DNA of 14,875 bases from an uncultured Candidatus Saccharibacteria bacterium. Lineage in GTDB: Bacteria > Patescibacteria > Saccharimonadia > Saccharimonadales > Nanosynbacteraceae. A model generated the notes under the pieces. That model saw only the letters and a list, made by a program, of their open reading frames with translations, was not told the origin of the DNA and did no database searches. The DNA is taken from positions 1-14,875 of the forward strand of contig CAMURE010000006.1 of the NCBI GenBank assembly GCA_947097375.1, in the 5' to 3' direction. A program made the translations under genes and the position numbers. Each line of letters opens with the position of its first letter. The first letter of the stretch is position 1. Below, piece by piece: positions 7,242-12,805 of the stretch.

Positions 7242-9008
7242 TTACAACGTCTTCTTCACCAACTCCCGTGTAAAGAACTCCAGTGTGTCGCCTTCCTCGA
7301 CAACGACTTTTCGCGTAGTTTTGAGGCTGAGACCACACATTTCACCCTCAAACACTTCTTTGGCTTCCTGATGTTGACGCTGAACAGATGATACTTCAAC
7401 CTCGGCAATCTGCTCATCGCCACGCTTCAGGCGCGCCAACAGGCCCTTATGAACCTTGCCCGTCATCACTTCACCACCAGCGATCACCTCTTCGCGCACC
7501 GTTCGGAACACGCCCTTAACACTCAGCCGGCCAACCTCGGTCTCGACGACCTCTGGGGCTAGTAACGCCTCCATGGACTGCTTAGCATTATCAAGCAGTT
7601 CATAAATCACCCGGTATAGTCGCACCTCAACATGCTCACGCGCTGCCAGGCGTTTCACCGCTGGTGGCAGATCGACATTGAAGCCATAAATGACCGTGTT
7701 CTCGCCAACCGCCAGATGAATGTCATTTTCTGAAATATTACCAACCCCGCTACCAATGACGTGCAGATCTACCAAGCCGCCCGTATCAATCAATTTCAGG
7801 CTATCAATTACCGATGTGAGCGACCCCTGAACATCAGCCTTGACGAGAACATTGAACGACTCAGCGTCATGCTGCTGACTCATCATTTTCAAAATATCCG
7901 AGCTGGTGACATTGGTGCTGGCGGCCATTTTTTCCTGCTCTAGGCGCGCTGCCTGCGCCAAATGCCGTGCTTCTTTCTCATTTTTAGCCAACCGAAAACT
8001 GTCGCCAAACTGAGGTAGCTCCTTAAATCCAGTCACGTTAACCGGTGTGCTCGGGCCCGCCATTTTCATTGTCTGACCACGAAAATCCGACATTGTTCGT
8101 ACTCGACCGTACGCCGTACCAGCCACTAGATAATGCGCTGGTTTCAACTGACCATGTTCGACGAGCAGCCCGACCACTGCGCCGCGCCCTGTTTCCATGT
8201 GTGCCTCAATCACCAAGCCCTCTGCCGGAACGTCCTCATCCGCCCGCAGATCTTCCATATCTGCTACGAGTAGCACCATGTCAAGCAGCTTATCCAAATT
8301 CTGGCCAGTTTTAGCGCTGACCTCCACCATCACCGTATCACCGCCCCACTCCTCAGGATTGAGGCCGTGCTCAGACGCCAGTTGCGTTTTTACCAGCTGC
8401 GGATTAGCGGTATCTTTATCAATTTTGTTGATTGCTACTACGATTTTGGCATTAGCCGAGCGCGCAAACCGAATCGCCTCGACCGTCTGCGGCTTGACGC
8501 CATCGTCAGCCGCTACCACAATAATCACCACATCAGTCAGCACCGCACCATGTTGCCGCAGCGCTGCAAACGCCTCATGCCCTGGAGTATCGAGCAGTGT
8601 AATCATCCGCCCATTACGCCTCGTTTGGTAGGCACTAATGTGCTGCGTAATGCCACCGGCCTCGCCTGCAGCAGTCTTGTTACCCAAAATCGCATCCAGC
8701 AAGCTCGTCTTGCCGTGATCAACATGCCCCATCACCGCCACAATCGGTGGACGCGGCACTGCCCGTTCCGACAGCGTATGCTCCACACGCGCATGACCAA
8801 CGGCCGCCTCCTTTTTCTTGAGTGTTACCTCAAGACCCAGTTCTTCAACAATAATTGATGCTGTTTCAAAGTCCAGCCGCTGATTAATCGTCGCCGCGAT
8901 GCCGTTCTTAAACAGCTCGCCGATTAGCGTCGTGACTGGTAGATTCAAGGTAGTGGCGAGCTCTCCGACGGTTACTGAATCTGCAATTGCGACAATCTTT
9001 TCTGTCAT
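7242..9008 (-). CDS. infB: Translation initiation factor IF-2 (short form)
   Basis: A 588-residue IF-2, the GTPase that brings fMet-tRNA to the 30S subunit and promotes subunit joining. A single IF2N-like module covers about 10-62, followed by a short Lys-rich linker. The G domain has G1 GHVDHGKT (94-101), G2 around GGITQH (118-123), G3 DTPGH (140-144), G4 NKID (194-197) and G5 SAK (231-233). Beta-barrel and fMet-tRNA-binding C-terminal domains follow, ending LEFFTRELVKKTL. The protein is far shorter than the 740-890 residues of common bacterial forms because the long N-terminal extension is missing, typical of CPR and other reduced genomes. AGGAG lies 9 nt before the ATG. The gene starts 70 bp after rpsA with no terminator or promoter between, so rpsA-infB is an operon; together with def and fmt the window covers much of initiator Met-tRNA use. 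Confidence 0.97.
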   Translation of the reverse strand: MTEKIVAIADSVTVGELATTLNLPVTTLIGELFKNGIAATINQRLDFETASIIVEELGLEVTLKKKEAAVGHARVEHTLSERAVPRPPIVAVMGHVDHGKTSLLDAILGNKTAAGEAGGITQHISAYQTRRNGRMITLLDTPGHEAFAALRQHGAVLTDVVIIVVAADDGVKPQTVEAIRFARSANAKIVVAINKIDKDTANPQLVKTQLASEHGLNPEEWGGDTVMVEVSAKTGQNLDKLLDMVLLVADMEDLRADEDVPAEGLVIEAHMETGRGAVVGLLVEHGQLKPAHYLVAGTAYGRVRTMSDFRGQTMKMAGPSTPVNVTGFKELPQFGDSFRLAKNEKEARHLAQAARLEQEKMAASTNVTSSDILKMMSQQHDAESFNVLVKADVQGSLTSVIDSLKLIDTGGLVDLHVIGSGVGNISENDIHLAVGENTVIYGFNVDLPPAVKRLAAREHVEVRLYRVIYELLDNAKQSMEALLAPEVVETEVGRLSVKGVFRTVREEVIAGGEVMTGKVHKGLLARLKRGDEQIAEVEVSSVQRQHQEAKEVFEGEMCGLSLKTTRKVVVEEGDTLEFFTRELVKKTL

Positions 9009-9078
9009 CTGCTCGTACTCCTTTCATCGCCCGCGTGATGCTCCCGGCGAACTGTTTACGTTACTCTTTTTCTATAGG

Positions 9079-10149
9079 CTATTTTTTCTTGCCGCCAGCC
9101 AATGATAGTGAAATCTTGCGATTATCTTTATCAATTTCTAGCACCGTAAAGGCCTTGCGCTCATTCAGCGTAAAGACTTTCTCTGGATCAGTCCCATCAC
9201 CACCTAGCTCCGAAACATGAACGAGTGCTTCAACAGCTGGACTTAGCTGCACAAACGCACCAAATGGCGTAATCCGTGTGACTGTACCTTCAACGTCCTC
9301 ACCTGACTTGAACTGCTCCACTTCATCAAGCCACGGATCTTTCGTCAGCTGCTTCATGCTCAAGCTGAGGCGCTCCTTATCAATAGCGATAATCTTTGCC
9401 TCAACGGTCTGACCAACCTTAACGTAATCACTCGGATTATTGACCCGCTCCCAGCTAATTTCTGAGATATGAATCAGCCCCTCAATTCCCTCAACGTTCA
9501 CAAATACACCAAAGTCTACCACGCCAGTCACGATACCCTTGACAGTATCACCAACCGACAACTTTTCAAACCGCTCCGCCAGGCCTTCTTTGATGGCTTC
9601 TTTTTCAGAAAAGATGAGCTTGTTCGCCTTGCGATCAGCATCCAGAATCCGTACGCGGATCTCTTTATTGACCAGGACATTAAGCCGCTGCAAGATCTCA
9701 TCCTTGTCGCTTGAACCAACTCGTGGATAGTGCTCAGCTGACAGCTGCGATACTGGCAAGAAACCGCGCACCCCTTCATATTCAGCCAACAGACCACCAC
9801 GATTGGCGTCATACGGCGTCACTGCCACAATTTCACCGCTCTCCAATTTGGCTGCTACCTCGTCCCAGCCGCGATCACGTGCTGCCTTACGCATACTCAA
9901 AAGTGAGTAACCGTTGTCCAGCTCAACCTCGACAACACTCGCAGTTACCTCATCACCTTCTGCGTAATTGTTCGACATGCTTACCTCACGGCGCGGCACC
10001 AAGCCAACACCTAGAGGCCCCAGGTCAATCAAAACCTCATGCTTCTTTATTGATAAAATAGTTCCGTGCACAACCTCACCCGCGGTCAGCTGTTTCACAG
10101 AGTCGCTCGCCTGAGCAAGCAGATCGTCCATGGTCAATGGATTTGCCAT
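9079..10149 (-). CDS. rpsA: 30S ribosomal protein S1 (four S1 domains)
   Basis: A 356-residue protein with four S1/OB-fold repeats at about 24-88, 104-184, 199-266 and 283-350. Repeats 3 and 4 are the most canonical, with GxVxxVVDFGVFVNVEGIEGLIHISEIS and ITPFGAFVQLSPAVEALVHVSEL patterns. E. coli S1 has six repeats; four-repeat forms occur in Gram-positives and CPR. S1 holds mRNA on the 30S subunit and matters most for mRNAs with weak Shine-Dalgarno sites. Here the gene's own site is poor: GGGAG lies about 13 nt from the ATG. The leader is about 77 nt long, a setting in which S1 autoregulation is known in other bacteria. The tail is AGGKKK. It could be named an S1-domain protein, but the four-repeat layout and the pairing with infB favour rpsA. 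Confidence 0.92.
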   Translation of the reverse strand: MANPLTMDDLLAQASDSVKQLTAGEVVHGTILSIKKHEVLIDLGPLGVGLVPRREVSMSNNYAEGDEVTASVVEVELDNGYSLLSMRKAARDRGWDEVAAKLESGEIVAVTPYDANRGGLLAEYEGVRGFLPVSQLSAEHYPRVGSSDKDEILQRLNVLVNKEIRVRILDADRKANKLIFSEKEAIKEGLAERFEKLSVGDTVKGIVTGVVDFGVFVNVEGIEGLIHISEISWERVNNPSDYVKVGQTVEAKIIAIDKERLSLSMKQLTKDPWLDEVEQFKSGEDVEGTVTRITPFGAFVQLSPAVEALVHVSELGGDGTDPEKVFTLNERKAFTVLEIDKDNRKISLSLAGGKKK

Positions 10150-10232
10150 ACGTCCAAATAGACTCCCGTATTACGTTAATATTTCTTGTCCAAGTAGTTG
10201 CCAAAACGTGCACCCCTTGGAGGTCTCGCTTT

Positions 10233-10261
10233 ATTATATCGTAGATACTGCCTTGAGTAAA
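10233..10261 (-). promoter_or_regulatory. Promoter for rpsA-infB
   Basis: On the minus strand, TTTACT (10261-10256), 17 bp and TATAAT (10238-10233) form a good promoter. Transcription should begin near 10226, giving a leader of about 77 nt before the rpsA ATG. The promoter sits 13 bp downstream of the LPATG protein's stop. Confidence 0.7.
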
Positions 10262-10273
10262 GAGAAGGGATGT

Positions 10274-10708
10274 CTAAACTGTCAGCATTGACCGACGATA
10301 CGCAAAACCCGTGGCTACAATCAACCCCAACACGAAGCCAACTGCCAACGAGTCAGTCGGCCCAGTTGCTGGTAAATGGGACGATGGCCCACGGCTACTG
10401 TTTTGAGCCGGCGGTGTTGGTTGATTTTGCGCGTGTTGTTGAGGCTGCTGCGCAGGCTTCTTTGACTCAGCTGAAGAAGTATCTTTTTTCTCGTCATTAT
10501 TCTTTTTCTCAGCCGGTTTATTGTCGGTCTTCGTTTCGCTCGTCGCTTTCTGCTGATCGTTTGTTGCGGCATGATCCGTCGATGAGACCACCTGGTTCTG
10601 TGCTGACAGTTGTCGCAATCCGTATAGCGTGGCCAGAGCAATTGCCGCCAAAATAATCCCTACAATCACGTAGACTACAACATATCCTCGCTGGCGGCTC
10701 TGCTTCAT
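10274..10708 (-). CDS. Membrane-anchored surface protein with C-terminal LPATG sorting signal
   Basis: A 144-residue protein. A short basic N-terminus (MKQSRQRG) precedes a hydrophobic segment at about 9-30 that looks like an uncleaved signal anchor. Residues 40-110 are a low-complexity, hydrophilic spacer of Gln, Asn, Lys, Ser, Thr and Pro. The end is a textbook sortase sorting signal: LPATG at 112-116, a hydrophobic stretch (about 119-136) and the positive tail YRRSMLTV. If sortase cut between Thr115 and Gly116, the protein would be held at both ends, or the C-terminal helix would serve as a second membrane anchor. No sortase gene is in the window. GGGAG lies 8 nt before the ATG. It is transcribed divergently from the ROK kinase across a 76-bp gap. 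A spacer or tether in the cell envelope is the simplest reading; there is no catalytic domain. Confidence 0.78.
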   Translation of the reverse strand: MKQSRQRGYVVVYVIVGIILAAIALATLYGLRQLSAQNQVVSSTDHAATNDQQKATSETKTDNKPAEKKNNDEKKDTSSAESKKPAQQPQQHAQNQPTPPAQNSSRGPSSHLPATGPTDSLAVGFVLGLIVATGFAYRRSMLTV

Positions 10709-10749
10709 ATCATTATCTCCCTGATGTTACTCGTACTTACTGTACCATA

Positions 10750-10778
10750 TTGTCACCACTCTCGTAAAGGGTTATACT
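10750..10778 (+). promoter_or_regulatory. Promoter for the ROK kinase gene (leaderless)
   Basis: TTGTCA (10750-10755), exactly 17 bp and TATACT (10773-10778) form a near-consensus promoter. Six bases separate the -10 box from the ATG at 10785, so the predicted start site is the A of the start codon or within a base of it. No Shine-Dalgarno is present. This is the clearest leaderless case in the window. Confidence 0.75.
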
Positions 10779-10784
10779 AGTTTC

Positions 10785-11588
10785 ATGATTATTGCGATTG
10801 ACACCGGAGGGACAAAAACACTCGTTGGACGGTTTACTGATAACGGTACACTAGAAACAACAACTCGATTCACTACGCCAACAGATGTTACGGCATATAT
10901 TAAACAGGTTGTTGGTGCCATTGCTGCGATTGCCGAGGGCACGCCCGTTACGCATATCTCGATCGGTCTACCCGGTACTGTCACAGGTGGTGTCGCTACA
11001 TACTGCATCAACCTTGGCTGGTGTGAGGTGCCTATTCGTGACCTCTTAGCTGAGCACTTCTCCGATGCTCAAATTATTCTCGAAAACGACGCTAACCTTG
11101 CTGGCCTCGCCAGTATACGCCGCCTTGAACCACGGCCAGCCTGTGGCCTCTATGTCACTGTTGGCACAGGTATTGGTACCAGCATTATCCTCAACGGCGC
11201 ACTCCACCCTAGCCTACGTAGCAGTGAGGCCGGCCATATGCAAGTTGCGTATCAATCAACCATTGATTCGTGGGAAAACCTTGCTTCAGGACGAGCACTC
11301 AGCCAGCAGTTTGGTGAACTATCGGATACAACACCACCTGAGGCCTGGTTTGGTGCTGCTGAGCGACTCAGCCTAGGACTGCAGGCACTGACTGCTGCCA
11401 TTCAGCCGGGTATTATTGTTATCGGCGGCAGTATTGGTCGCTATACCGATAAATTCTCTGCGCCATTGGCCGGACTTATCACCGAAAAACTACCGTCATT
11501 TATCACCTGCCCCCACATCGTTGGCGCAGCACATCCTGAGGAGGCCGTACTGTATGGTTGCTACGATAACATTATCGTCCATCGTTAA
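10785..11588 (+). CDS. ROK-family sugar kinase (glucokinase-like)
   Basis: A 267-residue ROK/ASKHA-fold kinase, probably phosphorylating glucose or a related hexose with ATP or polyphosphate. It begins with the phosphate-binding motif AIDTGGTKT (4-12). ENDANLAG (100-107) contains the expected catalytic base Asp102; VGTGIGTSIILNG (126-138) is the second phosphate loop, and SEAGHMQV (147-154) carries the conserved Glu-x-Gly-His. WENLASGRAL (163-172) and IIVIGGSIG are also family traits. The zinc-binding CxCGxxGCxE motif of typical ROK kinases is absent, and the protein is shorter than the usual 300 or so residues, resembling the size of polyphosphate glucokinases. Substrate cannot be fixed from sequence. 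The last 35 bp overlap the next gene, whose Shine-Dalgarno lies inside this coding region, so both are made from one mRNA. Confidence 0.88.
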   Translation: MIIAIDTGGTKTLVGRFTDNGTLETTTRFTTPTDVTAYIKQVVGAIAAIAEGTPVTHISIGLPGTVTGGVATYCINLGWCEVPIRDLLAEHFSDAQIILENDANLAGLASIRRLEPRPACGLYVTVGTGIGTSIILNGALHPSLRSSEAGHMQVAYQSTIDSWENLASGRALSQQFGELSDTTPPEAWFGAAERLSLGLQALTAAIQPGIIVIGGSIGRYTDKFSAPLAGLITEKLPSFITCPHIVGAAHPEEAVLYGCYDNIIVHR

Positions 11589-12030
11589 GCAGCTGGCCAA
11601 CGATTATCCAGAATACCAATTCCATACTGGTGAGGTTTTTTCATGGTCACATCATTCATGGACTATTACTTATGTTGACGAGACATCACAAAGTGCTATT
11701 GCCCAGCTGCTCCATGAAACCGCCCACGCCATCCTAAACCATCATCATTATGCTCGCGATATTGATCTTATCGCCATGGAGCGCCAAGCCTGGGAGCTAG
11801 CCGTCCACCAGCTAGCCCCACACTATCATATTGCCCTCACCATGAATGACGACGCCGTTCAGGACGCACTTGATACCTACCGCAAGTGGCTACATGCCCG
11901 CAGCACATGTCCAACATGCGGTGCTGTCGGTATAGAGACCGCCAAGCACTTCTATCGCTGTCTTCACTGCCACAATGAGTGGCGCGTCAACGAGGCTCGA
12001 TCCTGCGAACTCCGTCGCTACCGCACATAG
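11554..12030 (+). CDS. HExxH (IrrE/ImmA-like) putative metallopeptidase with C-terminal zinc ribbon
   Basis: A 158-residue protein. HETAH at 54-58 is a zincin motif, and the following helix holds ERQAWELA (76-83), whose Glu76 fits the third zinc ligand of the IrrE/ImmA (DUF955) pattern. Residues 119-139 form a zinc ribbon with two CxxC pairs (119/122 and 136/139): CPTCG and CLHCHNEW. ImmA-type enzymes cleave or regulate repressors, often with an HTH domain; here a zinc ribbon takes that place, so the target is unknown. The start at 11554 is chosen because GAGGAGG lies 9 nt before it, whereas the open frame reaches back to 11416 within the kinase. The gene overlaps the ROK gene by 35 bp in another frame. 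A hairpin terminator includes its stop codon. The peptidase call is from motif only; a SprT-like fold is the main alternative. Confidence 0.72.
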   Translation: MVATITLSSIVKQLANDYPEYQFHTGEVFSWSHHSWTITYVDETSQSAIAQLLHETAHAILNHHHYARDIDLIAMERQAWELAVHQLAPHYHIALTMNDDAVQDALDTYRKWLHARSTCPTCGAVGIETAKHFYRCLHCHNEWRVNEARSCELRRYRT

Positions 12031-12066
12031 CCCTCTGCGAGAAGAGGGCTATATGTCTATTCTTTT
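12027..12066 (+). terminator. Hairpin terminator after the HExxH gene
   Basis: A perfect 10-bp stem, ATAGCCCTCT (12027-12036) with AGAGGGCTAT (12043-12052), and a 6-nt loop, followed by a moderately U-rich tail ending CTTTT. The TAG stop of the gene lies inside the 5' arm, so a ribosome finishing translation would cover the stem. On the other strand no U-run follows, so it should act mainly on plus-strand transcripts. Confidence 0.7.
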
Positions 12067-12077
12067 AGAAGTTTTGA

Positions 12078-12350
12078 CTACACAGACAGAGTTACGTCGT
12101 CTTTAGTCGCTGCCTGCACCGTTGATGCAGGTGCTGTCAAACTACCTGCTGTCGTAGTCGTCGTTGCCTTACGCCGACGAGAAATACGACCACCCTTGGC
12201 CCCCGCAATCCGTGCCAGGGCCGGATTTGCTGCAAAGCCGCCAGTCCGTCCGTTTCGGCCGCCCTTTGCACCAATCTTCGCGTAAAAATCTGGGTCTCGT
12301 TTTAGATTTTTATCTCGAGCTTTCAAGCCACCCGCTTTTGTGCCTGCCAT
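12078..12350 (-). CDS. KGG-repeat (YciG-like) small basic protein
   Basis: A 90-residue, very basic protein. It has two KGG motifs: IGAKGGRNGRTGGFA (about 27-41) and IAGAKGGRISRR (about 48-59). This is the arrangement of the KGG / general stress protein YciG family (two short Gly-Gly hairpins), which is frequent in Saccharibacteria. After about residue 60 comes a Thr/Ala/Ser/Val-rich tail, probably disordered. The family may bind nucleic acid or respond to stress; the exact job is unknown. Transcription uses a strong promoter at 12472-12444 with a leader of about 87 nt, and the Shine-Dalgarno GAGAGG lies about 9 nt before the ATG. The long leader and strong promoter suggest high or controlled expression. 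Its stop lies about 25 bp from the terminator of the convergent gene. Confidence 0.85.
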   Translation of the reverse strand: MAGTKAGGLKARDKNLKRDPDFYAKIGAKGGRNGRTGGFAANPALARIAGAKGGRISRRRKATTTTTAGSLTAPASTVQAATKDDVTLSV

Positions 12351-12377
12351 ATGAGTTTTCCTCTCTAATTAAAAAGA

Positions 12378-12433
12378 TTTCCACACCATCCGCCATGGAA
12401 ACCCTCGTCTTTATATATCACACATGATATGTG
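12378..12433 (-). promoter_or_regulatory. Structured 5' leader of the KGG gene
   Basis: The leader (about 12437 to 12351) contains a 13-bp dyad CACATGATATGTG (12421-12433) just after the predicted start site. It also contains TTTCCA (12378-12383) that can pair with TGGAAA (12396-12401). A competing CCAT/ATGG pairing occurs inside that hairpin, so two structures exclude each other. The dyad could be an operator or the first RNA hairpin. The Shine-Dalgarno lies outside both, so a direct ribosome-blocking switch is not evident. Confidence 0.45.
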
Positions 12434-12443
12434 CTATACATGC

Positions 12444-12472
12444 ATATTATCATACTGCTCATACTTTGTCAA
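12444..12472 (-). promoter_or_regulatory. Consensus promoter of the KGG gene
   Basis: Minus strand: perfect TTGACA (12472-12467), 17-bp spacer, TAATAT (12449-12444). Predicted start near 12437. It is divergent from the small-RNA promoter at 12508; the -35 boxes are 35 bp apart, so the two promoters could share control. Confidence 0.8.
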
Positions 12473-12507
12473 CATTTACATAAGCTGTTTTTATTGTGAA
12501 TAAAATA

Positions 12508-12536
12508 TTGCAATCCACAGCCTTCTTCGCTATAAT
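12508..12536 (+). promoter_or_regulatory. Promoter of the candidate small RNA
   Basis: TTGCAA (12508-12513), exactly 17 bp, TATAAT (12531-12536). The predicted start, about 12542-12544, coincides with the first base of a stable hairpin, as expected for a small non-coding RNA. Confidence 0.75.
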
Positions 12537-12541
12537 GAAAC

Positions 12542-12630
12542 CTGTCGTATCGCGACAGCACCTGTTGGAGCTTAGAAATGATGAGTTCCACCACTCAAAA
12601 ACCACCCTTTCTGCGAGATGGGTGGTTTTT
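12542..12630 (+). ncRNA. Candidate small RNA of about 90 nt with three hairpins
   Basis: I recognise no known RNA family, but the unit is complete. A near-consensus promoter starts it. Hairpin 1 is CTGTCG / CGACAG (12542-12547 and 12553-12558) with loop TATCG. Hairpin 2 is nine pairs, TGGAGCTTA (12566-12574) with TGAGTTCCA (12582-12590), two of them G-U, and a 7-nt loop GAAATGA. Hairpin 3 is an 11-bp terminator with a U-run. A possible reading frame (ATG at 12578, GGAG 7 nt before it) begins in the hairpin-2 loop, its Shine-Dalgarno lies in the stem, and the frame runs through the terminator to 12760, so it is unlikely to be a real gene. No plus-strand gene follows, so it is not a leader. A short regulatory peptide remains possible. 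Confidence 0.6.
12597..12630 (+). terminator. Rho-independent terminator of the small RNA, probably bidirectional
   Basis: AAAAACCACCC (12597-12607) pairs with GGGTGGTTTTT (12620-12630), an 11-bp stem with a 12-nt loop. The U-run follows on both strands, so on the minus strand it may also end the mRNA of the C39 protein gene, whose stop lies about 175 bp upstream at 12806. In the 12631-12805 gap I see nothing else except a weak hairpin ACATCC / GGATGC near 12783-12799. Confidence 0.8.
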
Positions 12631-12805
12631 GGTTATACAAGGAATTCTGTCAATAGCTAAATTACCTGAATTAAAAAATAATCTGACGACGGGCAAGATA
12701 ACATGCACCTATCTTCAGCTTTCCAACCACAAAGCCATGTCTATAAAACTAGCTCAATAGCAAAGACGTGTGACCCCAACGCACATCCTTATTCGGATGC
12801 CAATT

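Noticed and set aside
10625..10708. Type IV pilin-like N-terminus of the LPATG protein (RQRGYVVVYVIVGII)
   Set aside because: The conserved glutamate at +5 after the glycine is missing and the C-terminal end is a sortase signal, so a signal anchor is the better reading.
12603..12664. TTGACA...TATAAC on the minus strand near 12650
   Set aside because: The spacer is about 10 bp, too short for a sigma-70 promoter.
12578..12760. 60-residue open frame on the plus strand (MMSSTTQKPP...)
   Set aside because: It reads straight through the strong terminator at 12597-12630 and its Shine-Dalgarno is locked in a hairpin. A short regulatory peptide is not fully excluded.
12631..12805. Possible tRNA in the gap between the small RNA and the C39 gene
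   Set aside because: TTGAGCTAG on the minus strand faintly resembles a D-loop, but no acceptor stem, anticodon arm or TTCGA-type T-loop can be assembled.
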